DNA of 64,000 bases, taken from SCGC-AAA076-P13 sp964276235. GTDB taxonomy: Bacteria > Pseudomonadota > Gammaproteobacteria > Magnimaribacterales > D2472. The DNA is taken from NCBI GenBank assembly GCA_964276235.1, contig CAXYEK010000002.1:117128-181127 (forward strand), in the 5' to 3' direction. The notes under the pieces are model-generated. The model had not been told where the DNA came from. It made no database searches and saw only the letters and a program-made list of their open reading frames with translations. Positions 1 through 8,995 of this stretch are shown piece after piece (positions within the stretch are counted from its first letter, which is position 1; every line of letters begins with the position of its first letter). The translations under genes were made by a program, and so were the position numbers.

Positions 1-482
1 CTGAACTTCTGAGAGTGTTAAATAAGATGGGTGGAAAATATGGCATAGGAAGAGAGATTTTTGCCAGCGACACTATTATTGGGATTAAAGGCAGGTTTTT
101 ATTTGAATCACCGGGTATAACTATATTGCAATCGGCTCATAGAGCACTTGAAGAATCAGTTTTTACTGATAAGCAGAATTTCTTTAAACCTATTGTAGGT
201 AAAAAGTGGGTAGAATTAGTTTACGGTGGATTTTATTTTGATCCTTTAACAAAAAATCTTGAGAACTTTCTTCAGGATATCCAACTTCCCGTAAATGGTA
301 AGGTTACTATTCTTTTAAGTCCTGGCAAGGCAGAAGCTGTAGAAGTTGATGCCAAAAAAATATTAATTAGCAAAGAAGCTATCTATGCCCAGTCCGCATC
401 GTGGGGAGTTGAAGAGTCAGCAGGATTTATTAAGCTTTTAGGACAAAGTACTGCAACATGGACAGATATTAATAAGAAGTAG
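1..482 (+). CDS. argG: Argininosuccinate synthase, C-terminal part (runs off the left edge)
   Basis: ArgG joins citrulline and aspartate with ATP to make argininosuccinate, the penultimate step of arginine synthesis in the cytosol. The reading frame is open from base 3 without a start, so the gene begins upstream of the window. The visible ~159 residues match the family's C-terminal catalytic and multimerisation region: a GGKYGIGREIFASD stretch, then GIKGRFLFESPG, an AHRALEE helix and the ELVYGGFYFDP segment. It ends one base before the argB-argA fusion and leads an arginine operon. Identity rests on the C-terminal pattern and the neighbours; the ATP-binding N-terminus is not visible. Confidence 0.9.
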   Translation, partial: ELLRVLNKMGGKYGIGREIFASDTIIGIKGRFLFESPGITILQSAHRALEESVFTDKQNFFKPIVGKKWVELVYGGFYFDPLTKNLENFLQDIQLPVNGKVTILLSPGKAEAVEVDAKKILISKEAIYAQSASWGVEESAGFIKLLGQSTATWTDINKK

Positions 483-483
483 T

Positions 484-1794
484 ATGAATAACAGCATTCA
501 AAAAGATACGATTATTAAGCTTCTCAGTGGAATGAGTAGTGAGAAGGAAATAAGAAAATATCTTGATAGATTTTCATCAGATGATTTTAGATTTGCTGTT
601 ATAAAAGTTGGCGGTGCTGTGATTCAAAATGATTTAGATAATTTAGTGACTTCTTTAGCTTTTTTAAATGAAGTTGGCTTAAGACCTATCATTGTTCATG
701 GAGGAGGGCCAAGGCTATCTAATGAACTTGAAGAGAGAAACATAAAATTTTCATTTGAAGAGGGACAAAGAGTTACTTCTAAGGAAGTACTTGATGTCGC
801 GATATCAATTTTTACAGAAGAAAATAATAAAATTACTTCTGCCCTGAAAAATAAGGGCATTAATGCAGTCCCATTAGTTAAAAATATTTTTGAATGCCAT
901 ATAGCTAATAAGAAACTTGGATTTGTTGGTGAAGTTGTTAAGGCTCAATGTGAAGATATTAAAGACATCATATCTAAAGGAGGAATACCGGTAATAGCTC
1001 CAATTGGGAAAACTGACAATGGACAAATTGTAAATGTTAATGGTGATAAGGCGACCCTAGCCTTAGCCAAAGAAATAATTCCTGATAAAGTTATTTTTTT
1101 AAGTGAAATCGGTGGTATTTTTGATGGCTCTGACAAACTTATTTCTACTATTAATATCAAAGATGATTATGAAAGATTAATGAGCCAAGAATGGCTTCAT
1201 TCAGGCATGAAACTGAAGCTTCAGCAAATTAAAATTTTATTAGATTCAATGCCAAGTAATAGCTCTGTTTCCATTACTAAGCCCTTGAATCTAAACAGAG
1301 AGTTATTTACAGATGCTGGCTTTGGTACATTGGTTAAAGCTGGACATCAAATAGATAAGTACAAAAAACTTGATAATAATAATCAAGAAAATATTACATC
1401 CATTCTTGAGTCCGCCTTTCAAGGTAAATTAATTAATAATTATTTTAATGGTGAAAAAAAAGACTTCTATATTAGTTCTTGCAATAGATCTTCGATAATT
1501 ATTTCTTATGATCAGGATATTGCTTATATGGACAAGTTTGCTGTTATAGGTTCTGCAAGGGGAGAAGGGCTAGGAGCTGCTATGTGGAATAGAATGAAAG
1601 CTGACCATAAAAAAATTTTCTGGAGATCAAGATCAACAAATACAATCAATAGTTTTTATAAAGATGTTTGCGATGGCTTTCAGAAATATGATGAATGGAA
1701 TATTTTTTGGATTGGCATTAATGATTTAAAAGAACTTACTGGCTGTATTGAATACGCCGTAAGCCAACCTGAAACAATTACTTATGAAAAATAA
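484..1794 (+). CDS. argB: Bifunctional acetylglutamate kinase / N-acetylglutamate synthase (ArgB-ArgA fusion)
   Basis: This protein of 436 residues joins two activities of the acetylated arginine pathway: making N-acetylglutamate from acetyl-CoA and glutamate, and phosphorylating it with ATP. The amino-acid-kinase domain fills about residues 35-290, with KVGG at 41-44 and the HGGGP substrate loop at 72-76. The last ~130 residues form a GNAT acetyltransferase domain with AYMDKFAVIGSARGEGLG (acetyl-CoA loop) and FWRSRSTNTINSFY near residue 380, the pattern of the vertebrate-like/Xanthomonas-type bifunctional NAGS/K. Sole ArgB proteins are about 300 residues, so the extra domain is clear. ATG follows the argG stop by one base; its end overlaps argC by 11 bases. 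Confidence 0.9.
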   Translation: MNNSIQKDTIIKLLSGMSSEKEIRKYLDRFSSDDFRFAVIKVGGAVIQNDLDNLVTSLAFLNEVGLRPIIVHGGGPRLSNELEERNIKFSFEEGQRVTSKEVLDVAISIFTEENNKITSALKNKGINAVPLVKNIFECHIANKKLGFVGEVVKAQCEDIKDIISKGGIPVIAPIGKTDNGQIVNVNGDKATLALAKEIIPDKVIFLSEIGGIFDGSDKLISTINIKDDYERLMSQEWLHSGMKLKLQQIKILLDSMPSNSSVSITKPLNLNRELFTDAGFGTLVKAGHQIDKYKKLDNNNQENITSILESAFQGKLINNYFNGEKKDFYISSCNRSSIIISYDQDIAYMDKFAVIGSARGEGLGAAMWNRMKADHKKIFWRSRSTNTINSFYKDVCDGFQKYDEWNIFWIGINDLKELTGCIEYAVSQPETITYEK

Positions 1795-2725
1795 ATTTAA
1801 TATAGCTATGGTTGGAGGTAGGGGTTATGTGGGCCAAGAAATTATTGGTATTTTGAACAATCATCCCCTATTTATTCTATCAAAAGTTTTTTCAAGTTCT
1901 GCAGCTGGAAAATCTGTAAGTGAATATACAAAAGCAATTAATTTAAATTACTCTTTGCTTGAAGATTCTAATGTAGATCTTGAGGGCATAGACTTACTCA
2001 TAATGGCATTACCAAATGATGATTCTTATAAATACATTAAATTAATTGATAAAAAATACCCCGATATAATTATCATAGATTTAAGTTCTGATCATAGATT
2101 TAACCCTGATTGGCAATATAGAGTGCCTGAAATTAGCAATCTAAAAGCATCAAATAGAATAAGTAATCCAGGCTGTTACGCATCTGCAATGCAGTTTTCC
2201 CTGGAGCCTATTAAGGGATTAATTAAAGGAAAGGTTAGTTGCGTGGGTATATCAGGCTTTAGTGGAGCTGGAGCTTCTCCTAATGAGAAGAACGATCCAG
2301 AGAACCTTAAAGACAATATTATTCCTTATTCACTATCCGGACACACTCATGAGCAAGAAGTTTCTTCATATTGTTATAAAGATTTATCTTTTAGCCCTCA
2401 TGTAGGTAACTTTTTTAGAGGGATTCTGATAACTTCTCATATTGAGTTAAAAGATAAATACAGTAATGACGAAATAAGTTCATTATTTAAAAATTATTAT
2501 GAAAGCTCTAATCTTGTTAGTATTTCTGAACACATACCGATGATTAATAAGGTAATTAATTCACATAAAGTTTTTATTGGTGGCATTACTGTTGACGAGT
2601 CAGGTAAAAATTTAACAATATGCTGCGTTTTAGATAATTTATTAAAAGGAGCTGCTACTCAAGTTATACAAAACTTAAATTCAGCATGCGGCATAGATGA
2701 ATTAACAGGAATTAACTATGAATAA
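1784..2725 (+). CDS. argC: N-acetyl-gamma-glutamyl-phosphate reductase
   Basis: ArgC reduces N-acetylglutamyl phosphate to the semialdehyde with NADPH, directly after the kinase step encoded upstream. The 313-residue protein starts with a Rossmann fold carrying GGRGYVG at residues 11-17. It has the catalytic cysteine in SNPGCYASAMQ near residue 130, followed by the dimerisation/catalytic domain with the GFSGAGASP loop and the SPHVGNFFRG segment. The length is typical of the short bacterial ArgC class. The start overlaps the end of argBA by 11 bases and the end overlaps argH by 8, which indicates translational coupling in one operon. Confidence 0.93.
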   Translation: MKNKFNIAMVGGRGYVGQEIIGILNNHPLFILSKVFSSSAAGKSVSEYTKAINLNYSLLEDSNVDLEGIDLLIMALPNDDSYKYIKLIDKKYPDIIIIDLSSDHRFNPDWQYRVPEISNLKASNRISNPGCYASAMQFSLEPIKGLIKGKVSCVGISGFSGAGASPNEKNDPENLKDNIIPYSLSGHTHEQEVSSYCYKDLSFSPHVGNFFRGILITSHIELKDKYSNDEISSLFKNYYESSNLVSISEHIPMINKVINSHKVFIGGITVDESGKNLTICCVLDNLLKGAATQVIQNLNSACGIDELTGINYE

Positions 2726-4001
2726 AAAAATATGGAACACTAATGGTAAAAAACAATCCAATGAGGTAGCTGCATTTCTAGCAGGCGAGGATATTGAATT
2801 AGATAAATCTATTTTTATATATGATATTCAAGCCAGTATTGCTCACGTTAATAATCTCTTTTCCATTGGAATAATTAAAAAAGGAGAATCAACTAAAATA
2901 ATTAAGTCTTTAAAAGATCTAAAGAAAAAATTTCAGGAAGGCTCTTTTAAGTTAACTAATAAGTATGAAGACTGTCACTCAGCTATAGAGTTTTATCTAA
3001 CAAAGGAGTTGGGAGAACTTGGTAAAAAAGTACACACAGGAAGAAGCAGGAATGATCAGGTAATAGTTGCTATGAGATTATTTGCAAAACAAAACCTTAT
3101 AAATTTTAAAATAGAAAATAAATTAGTAGCTAAAACCTTCTTAAAGCTTGCTAAAAAGCATGAAAATCATCAAATGCCAGGCTACACTCATCTCCAAAGA
3201 GCAATGCCATCTTCATGGGGACTTTGGTTCTCTTCCTATGCTGAATCCTTTATAGATAATATAGATCTTATAAATAGCACTATTGACTGGATAGATTCAA
3301 ATCCGCTTGGGAGTGCTGCTGGTTATGGAGTGTCTCTTCCTTTAAATAGAAAGCAAGTTACTAAAGAGCTGGGATTTAAGAGAATTCAATTGAACAGTCT
3401 TTATGTTCAAAATAGTAGAGGCAAATATGAGATGCAAATTTTAAATACACTGAAGCAGTCCATGTTAGATATAAGAAAATTTTCATGGGATATGAGCTTA
3501 TTTCTATCTCAGGAGTTTGATTTGGTAGAGATCGATAGTATTTATCAAACAGGATCTTCGATAATGCCAAACAAACATAACCCTGATGTTATTGAAATTT
3601 TAAGAGCAAATTATTCAATTGTTGCTGGGCAGTCAGCTGAACTAGAAAATCTTTTATCACTACCTAGTGGTTATCACAGAGATCTCCAATTAACAAAGAG
3701 AAGCTTAATAGCGAGCTTTGAAATCACTTCTAAGTCCCTAAAGATATTACCTAAACTTATTAACTCTATCAAAATAAATAAATCTAAATCAGAAAGTTAT
3801 ATCGATGAAGAGATGAAAATGACAGATAAAGTTTATGGTTTAGTATCTAAAGGAGTGCCTTTTAGAGATGCCTATACTGAAATAAAAAATACTGACGATC
3901 TCTCGGATTTTTCAGACTCAGATTATGCAAATTCGTCAGAAGGGTCGCCTGGTAATTTAAATCTCAAGTTTTTAGAAAATAGACTTAAAAAACAAAAATA
4001 G
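2718..4001 (+). CDS. argH: Argininosuccinate lyase
   Basis: ArgH splits argininosuccinate into arginine and fumarate, the last step of the pathway. It belongs to the fumarase/aspartase superfamily. The signature GSSIMPNKHNP, whose mobile loop carries the catalytic serine, lies at about residues 279-289. HTGRSRNDQV near 107-116 and GYTHLQRAMPSSWG near 154-167 are the other two conserved regions. The 427-residue length is slightly shorter than the ~455 of E. coli ArgH, with the trimming near the C-terminus. An AGGA ribosome binding site lies just before the ATG, inside the end of argC. Confidence 0.95.
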   Translation: MNKKIWNTNGKKQSNEVAAFLAGEDIELDKSIFIYDIQASIAHVNNLFSIGIIKKGESTKIIKSLKDLKKKFQEGSFKLTNKYEDCHSAIEFYLTKELGELGKKVHTGRSRNDQVIVAMRLFAKQNLINFKIENKLVAKTFLKLAKKHENHQMPGYTHLQRAMPSSWGLWFSSYAESFIDNIDLINSTIDWIDSNPLGSAAGYGVSLPLNRKQVTKELGFKRIQLNSLYVQNSRGKYEMQILNTLKQSMLDIRKFSWDMSLFLSQEFDLVEIDSIYQTGSSIMPNKHNPDVIEILRANYSIVAGQSAELENLLSLPSGYHRDLQLTKRSLIASFEITSKSLKILPKLINSIKINKSKSESYIDEEMKMTDKVYGLVSKGVPFRDAYTEIKNTDDLSDFSDSDYANSSEGSPGNLNLKFLENRLKKQK

Positions 4002-4008
4002 TATTTAT

Positions 4009-5301
4009 ATGGCCTTAGAAAGAAGTATGAAGCTTCCTGCAAGATTTCAGCTCATTATAATGTGTTTTTTTGCAGTTGTTATTTGCTATATGGATAGAGT
4101 TAACATTTCTGTAACTATTCTTGAGATGGTTAAAGAATTTGGGCTCAATGAAAAACAAAAAGGGTGGGTTTTAAGTTCAGTCTACTTAGGCTATGTAATT
4201 TCAATGAGTATAGGTGGAATTCTAGCTGATAAATATGGTGGAAAAATTGTACTGGGATGGGGGTTATTGCTTTGGTCAATTTTTACAATGTTAACGCCTT
4301 TTTTTGCTCATCACGGCTTCTTTTTTTTAATTTTAATAAGAGTTCTAATGGGCTTAGGTGAGGGTATTACCTTTCCTGCATGGCACTCAATGTATGCTAG
4401 ATGGATCCCTTTTAAGGAAAGGACCAGAGCTATTGCAATAACCAATGCAGGGATTGCAACTGGAACTATAATTGCCCTTGTTGGAGCAGTAATTATTATG
4501 AATACTTATTCATGGGAATGGGTATTTTATTCTTTTGGAGCTATTGGGATAATCTGGTTTTTTGTCTGGAATAAATATGTTACATCTAATCCAGAGGATC
4601 ATTTAACAATATCGGAAGAAGAACTTCACTTAATAAAAAAAGAAGCACCAGCATCATCTAAGGCTGAAAAATTACCTTTTAAAAAGTTAGCTAGCAATCT
4701 TCCCTTTATAGCCATATGCGTAGCTTCATTTTGTAATGGCTGGGTACTTTTTTTCTTTATTTCATATCTTCCTAGCATCATTGAAGCAGATATCTCTATG
4801 GGAGGACTTGGAATTAGTGTTGACAGTAATATTTATATCTTATTAATTACAATACCTGCAATTGTTGGTGTTGTAACTTTAATACTTGGAGGGATTCTTG
4901 GAGATCACTTAATTAAAAAAGGCTATAAAGTTATTAATGTTAGAAAATCAGTTAATTCAATTGGATTTTTTGGATCTGCAATTCTTTTACTAATCATGTC
5001 AATGCAAGATACTCCTGCTGGATTAATTATTTGCTTATGCTTAGTTAATACATGCTCTGGTATTTGTGCTGGTGGGTTCAATGTAAATCAAGCAGATATA
5101 GGTCCAAAATATACAGGATCATTATTTGGTATTTCTGGTGCTATGGGTATTTTGGCCGCAATAATAAATCCTATTGTTGCTGGAATTATCTTAGATGAAA
5201 CTAATTCGTATCTACTTTTATATTATATAAACTGCATCATTCTTCTCTTTGGCGGATTTTTCTATCTATTTTTTGCTAGCGCTGATAAACAATTTGAATA
5301 A
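4009..5301 (+). CDS. MFS transporter, anion:cation symporter (ACS) type
   Basis: A 430-residue inner-membrane carrier with about 12 predicted helices. The first helix region carries YMDRVNISVTILEM, typical of the ACS/SLC17 branch (hexuronate, phthalate and similar organic anions). The MFS loop 2-3 motif appears as GGILADKYGGK, and RVLMGLGEGITFPAWHS matches the branch's helix-4 signature. The substrate cannot be read from sequence. It begins only 7 bases after argH and probably shares the operon, but no link between arginine and this carrier family is established. No clear Shine-Dalgarno sequence precedes the ATG; the ATG at 4027 (residue 7) is an alternative start. Confidence 0.85.
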   Translation: MALERSMKLPARFQLIIMCFFAVVICYMDRVNISVTILEMVKEFGLNEKQKGWVLSSVYLGYVISMSIGGILADKYGGKIVLGWGLLLWSIFTMLTPFFAHHGFFFLILIRVLMGLGEGITFPAWHSMYARWIPFKERTRAIAITNAGIATGTIIALVGAVIIMNTYSWEWVFYSFGAIGIIWFFVWNKYVTSNPEDHLTISEEELHLIKKEAPASSKAEKLPFKKLASNLPFIAICVASFCNGWVLFFFISYLPSIIEADISMGGLGISVDSNIYILLITIPAIVGVVTLILGGILGDHLIKKGYKVINVRKSVNSIGFFGSAILLLIMSMQDTPAGLIICLCLVNTCSGICAGGFNVNQADIGPKYTGSLFGISGAMGILAAIINPIVAGIILDETNSYLLLYYINCIILLFGGFFYLFFASADKQFE

Positions 5302-5368
5302 TTTCTCATTACAACATCAAAAAATTCTTAATATATTGATAGAAAGTCGTATGGAGTTATAATGATGG

Positions 5369-6142
5369 ATGGAAACAAAATTAGAAATAGCAAAAAACTG
5401 GCTACCTAGATATACAGGCATGCCACTCGAAAAATTTGGTGATCATATACTGATTACAAATTTTAAAGATTACGTTACTAAGTTCGCTGATAGATTCTCT
5501 TCAGAAATATATGGAGAGGGTAGAGCTATGCAAGCAACAACAAATGATGACGGTTTAACAATTATTAATTATGGTATCGGGTCTCCTAATGCTGCAACAA
5601 TTATGGATCTGCTGGTGGCTGTTAAGCCAAAAGGAGTTTTATTTTTGGGTAAATGTGGTGGCTTAAAAGGCTCTTCAGAAATTGGTAACTTTATCCTTCC
5701 TATAGGAGCAATTAGAGGTGATGGAACATCAAATGATTACTTTCCACCTGAAGTTCCAGCACTTCCGTCATTTAAACTTCATAAATTTGTTTCAGACATT
5801 ATTATTGAGAAAGAGAGTGACTACAGAACAGGAGTTATTTTCACAACAAATAGAAGGGTATGGGAGCACGATAAGCCATTCTTAAAAAGACTAAAGAAAA
5901 CAACTGCTATTGGTGTTGATATGGAAACTGCTACTGTTTTCTCTGTTGGGCACTACAATGAAATCGCAAGAGGTGCCTTGTTATTGGTTTCAGACGTTCC
6001 TTTAACTCCAGAGGGAGTTAAAACAGAAACCTCAGATAAAGAAGTAACCCAAAAATGGGTAGATCTTCATTTAGAAATTGGAATTAAGGCAATGACAGAT
6101 ATTGGTCAAAGTGGAGAAGAAATCAAGCATTTTAAATATTAA
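5369..6142 (+). CDS. amn: AMP nucleosidase, short form
   Basis: Predicted to hydrolyse AMP to adenine and ribose 5-phosphate, a purine-salvage and adenylate-control reaction. The 257-residue protein is a single nucleoside phosphorylase-fold domain: NYGIGSPNAATIMDLL (about 70-85), LFLGKCGGLKGS (about 92-103), GDGTSNDYFPPEVPALP, and the phosphorylase-family signature GVDMETATVFSVG near residue 190. The E. coli Amn is about 480 residues with an extra N-terminal domain; this short form resembles the AMP nucleosidases I know from Bacteroidetes. GGAG lies 12 bases before the ATG, and the ATGs at 5362 and 5365 are out of frame. It meets the next gene tail to tail, three bases apart. Confidence 0.85.
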   Translation: METKLEIAKNWLPRYTGMPLEKFGDHILITNFKDYVTKFADRFSSEIYGEGRAMQATTNDDGLTIINYGIGSPNAATIMDLLVAVKPKGVLFLGKCGGLKGSSEIGNFILPIGAIRGDGTSNDYFPPEVPALPSFKLHKFVSDIIIEKESDYRTGVIFTTNRRVWEHDKPFLKRLKKTTAIGVDMETATVFSVGHYNEIARGALLLVSDVPLTPEGVKTETSDKEVTQKWVDLHLEIGIKAMTDIGQSGEEIKHFKY

Positions 6143-6145
6143 AAC

Positions 6146-6649
6146 TTATTTAACTAGTTCCTGAAAGTAATCAAATACATCTTGCATCTTTCTGTCTCTT
6201 ACGGTGGTCCATTCCTTAGTAGAAGAACTATTCAATAAATTTTTATTTTTATCAAATACCAATACTCTTGGTACTCCTTCTTCTTTAGCTACACCAAAAT
6301 AGCTAATAAGATTCATATTTTTATCATATCGACCAACGTCTATATGAAGCACTTGATAGTGGTTATTCATAAATTTTTCTATTGAAGGAGTCTTTAATGT
6401 GCCAGATAAAATTCTGCAATCAGGACACCAATTGCCACCAAAAATAATAACGGGTTGCTTAAGATTGTTAACAGCATCTTCAATAAAATCATTGACTTCG
6501 ACTTCGCTATAAATATCTCCATTATATGGAAGGGGAAGAGGTATCTTTAGAACATCTTCTGAAGAAATTTGTATATTCTCAGCATTAATCATTGTGCAAA
6601 TTAAAAATAGGTATGAAATAGATAAATATTTAATTAAACTCTTAATCAT
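6146..6649 (-). CDS. Secreted thioredoxin-like protein with CPDC site
   Basis: A 167-residue protein with an N-terminal signal peptide (hydrophobic residues 4-22, likely cut after INA) and a thioredoxin fold. The redox site is WCPDC with cysteines at about 75 and 78, preceded by a beta strand PVIIFGGN; a cis-proline-like EGVPRVLVFD sits near residue 130. It most likely acts in the periplasm as a thiol oxidoreductase. The CPDC motif differs from CGPC of cytosolic thioredoxin and CPHC of DsbA, so partner and direction are unknown. It stands alone, convergent with amn. Confidence 0.8.
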   Translation of the reverse strand: MIKSLIKYLSISYLFLICTMINAENIQISSEDVLKIPLPLPYNGDIYSEVEVNDFIEDAVNNLKQPVIIFGGNWCPDCRILSGTLKTPSIEKFMNNHYQVLHIDVGRYDKNMNLISYFGVAKEEGVPRVLVFDKNKNLLNSSSTKEWTTVRDRKMQDVFDYFQELVK

Positions 6650-6705
6650 GGATAATTTATTAAAAAGATATTGTGTAACTTGTCAGGGAGCATTGCAATA
6701 AAATA

Positions 6706-7128
6706 ATGATTTGGCTAATTAGATTTTATTTATTTTTTATGGCAATAACTTATTTGCTAATTGGGGTATGGGCAATATTAGATCCTCTCCTTGGAGCATT
6801 AGATACTGGAATGCCTTCTTTTTTGGAAGCTGTTGGGCTTAATATTTCATCTGAAATTGGATACTCTGAAATAGCCGGCTTATATGGTGGTCTTAATCTT
6901 GGTATAGGTTTAATGTGTTTGATTGGAATTTTTAAATTTAATATTGGAGTTTTTGCCATAAAGTTTTTAACTTTTTTAACTGGCTCAATTGCTGCAGGTA
7001 GAGTAATCTTTTCATTACTTCCCACAACTCCAGGGTTTTATAATTCTTTCTTTATTTTTGAAGTTTGTGCCTTGTTAATAGGCCTAACGTTTTTATACTT
7101 TATAAAAAAATCAAATCAAGTTACTTAA
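6706..7128 (+). CDS. Small four-helix membrane protein, DUF4345-like
   Basis: A 140-residue hydrophobic protein with about four transmembrane helices (roughly residues 4-26, 55-78, 83-103 and 112-134). The pattern, including an SEIAGLYGGLNLGIGL stretch between helices 1 and 2, resembles the DUF4345 family, whose function is unknown. GGAG lies upstream at a long spacing, so the start is only moderately supported. Its last 18 bases overlap the end of the converging antiporter gene. Confidence 0.65.
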   Translation: MIWLIRFYLFFMAITYLLIGVWAILDPLLGALDTGMPSFLEAVGLNISSEIGYSEIAGLYGGLNLGIGLMCLIGIFKFNIGVFAIKFLTFLTGSIAAGRVIFSLLPTTPGFYNSFFIFEVCALLIGLTFLYFIKKSNQVT

Positions 7129-8062
7129 ATTCAAAATATATCCTAAATAACCAGCTACAAATAAACATCCTATAAATTTTATAAAATTTATATTGAGCCG
7201 CGAATAAGAATAAGAAGCAGCAACAACGACAAACAAAATCGTAGCAATAATCATCACCAAGTAATCTCTTGAGAATATCGTTGAATGAAGGGTTGTATCT
7301 GAAAAGATACCAATGATGGGAACAACAAGTGCAATATTCATCACATTTGATCCAATAACATTACCAATAACCATGTCATTCTTATTCTTCATAATTGCAG
7401 AAATAGTAGCTGCCAATTCTGGAAGACTAGTGCCAATAGCTATAATTGTTAATCCAATTATGAGTTGAGGAACATTAAGCATAATTGCTATTTTTTCAGC
7501 ATGTATAACAGCAAAATTAGATCCACCAATTAATGCTAAGAGACCAATAATCAAAAAGAATATTGTTAAGCTTGATCTTAAAATCAGAACTTTCAACAAC
7601 TTCTTTTTCATCATCAGCTCCACGACCAATATAGGTAACATAAATAAATGCTAGAAATAAACCTAAAAATATCCAACTTTCAGCGCTAGTTATTTTTAAA
7701 TCAATAAGGCTAATTCCAAGGATTACTGCTCCTAAAATAAAAGGAACAAATTGAATAAAAGGTGTCTTTGCTGGTCTTGTAGATAGCCCAATACAAGAAA
7801 CACCAAATATTAAGGCAATATTTGAAATATTAGATCCAACAACAGTTCCCATTGCTAGTTCTTCGGTTCCATTTAGCACAGAAGATATACCAACAAAAAT
7901 TTCTGGTGCAGACGTTCCTAAAGCAACAATAGTTAAACCTATTGTCAATTCACTTAATCCTAATTTCTTTGCAACTAATGATGAGTTATCTACAAATTTA
8001 TCAGCACCCCATACGAGAACCGCTAAAGAAATTGCTAAACAAGTTAAGTGGTATAAAAACAT
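7111..8062 (-). pseudogene. Calcium/sodium antiporter (YrbG/CaxA family), frame-broken
   Basis: The two halves of a K+-dependent Na+/Ca2+ exchanger-like protein lie in different frames. The first half (8062 down to about 7583) carries the alpha-1 repeat GLTIVALGTSAPEIFV and the following VGSNISNIALIFG. The second half (about 7583 to 7111) carries the alpha-2 repeat GLTIIAIGTSLPELAAT and VIGNVIGSNVMNIALV. Joined at the AAAA run at 7580-7583 by dropping one base, they give a continuous ~317-residue protein with about ten helices, the normal family length. As written, the first frame runs on to a stop at 7517. Either a real one-base insertion has broken the gene, or the base is a sequence error. 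YrbG-type exchangers move Ca2+ across the inner membrane, but no physiological role can be inferred here. Confidence 0.8.
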
Positions 8063-8190
8063 AGCTTATTCTATCACTTAAAATTTTATTTTCTGTATGT
8101 GTTTAATCGCACAGCTTATAATAAATAATAAGCTATTAATTGAATATATATTCAATATATAATTGTGAAAAATTACATCAGGACATACAA

Positions 8191-8988
8191 ATGGAAATCA
8201 ATAATTTATTTAGCGTAAAGGGAAAAGTGGCAGTGGTAACTGGAGGTTCAAGGGGAATTGGCGAGATGATTACTGCTGGATTTCTTGCCAATGGAGCAAA
8301 AGTATATATATCAGCAAGAAAAGCACCAGCACTAATAGAAAAAGCGAAGGAACTTTCTGAACGTTATAACGCTGAATGTATAGCTATTCCGTGTGATTTG
8401 TCCACGATCGAAGGAATTGAGTCATTCACTAAAGTTATAGAAGAAAAAGAGGGCACTATTGATTTTTTAATTAATAATGCTGGGGCAGCTTGGGGAGAGC
8501 CTTTTGAGAATTTTTCAGAAGCAGGATGGGATAAGGTTATGGATCTAAATGTTAAAAGTATGTTTTTTATGACTCAAAAAATGACACCTCTATTAAAACC
8601 AAATGCATCAAATGAAGATCCATCTAGAGTTATCAATATTGGTTCTATAGATGGTTTAAATGTTCCAATGTTCCCAACATTTTCTTACAGCACATCTAAA
8701 GCAGCTGTTCATCATTTAACTAGAGTTCTAAGCGCTCAACTTGTTTCACAAAATATTTTAGTAAATGCTATTGCCCCAGGACCTTATCCAAGTGCAATGT
8801 TAGGATCTGCTGTCCAAGGTGATTATTCTGAAATTGAAAAGAAGAATCCTAGAAAAAGAGTAGGAAGTCCAGAAGACATAGCTGGTTTGGTAATCTTCTT
8901 ATGCTCAAGAGCTGGAGCATATACAGTTGGAGAAACGATTACCTCTGATGGAGGAATAGTTAAGACCTCAGGCCATAACCTGGGATAG
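8191..8988 (+). CDS. SDR family oxidoreductase, RhlG-like
   Basis: A 265-residue NAD(P)-dependent short-chain dehydrogenase. The cofactor motif TGGSRGIG is at residues 17-24, NNAG is near 90, the active-site serine is in NIGSIDG near 152, and YSTSK gives Tyr ~166 and Lys ~170. The sequence resembles RhlG-type 3-oxoacyl reductases (VINIGSIDG, NAIAPGPYPSAML), so a beta-ketoacyl or similar substrate is likely. I start it at the ATG at 8191, which has AGGA seven bases upstream; the in-frame ATG at 8140 would add a 17-residue extension before the fold and lacks such a site. It is convergent with the LysR gene and may be under its control. Confidence 0.85.
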   Translation: MEINNLFSVKGKVAVVTGGSRGIGEMITAGFLANGAKVYISARKAPALIEKAKELSERYNAECIAIPCDLSTIEGIESFTKVIEEKEGTIDFLINNAGAAWGEPFENFSEAGWDKVMDLNVKSMFFMTQKMTPLLKPNASNEDPSRVINIGSIDGLNVPMFPTFSYSTSKAAVHHLTRVLSAQLVSQNILVNAIAPGPYPSAMLGSAVQGDYSEIEKKNPRKRVGSPEDIAGLVIFLCSRAGAYTVGETITSDGGIVKTSGHNLG

Positions 8989-8995
8989 TTGATAG

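Noticed and set aside
6750..7025. A 91-residue minus-strand frame
   Set aside because: It is antisense to the DUF4345-like membrane gene; its proline-rich content reflects reverse reading of hydrophobic codons.
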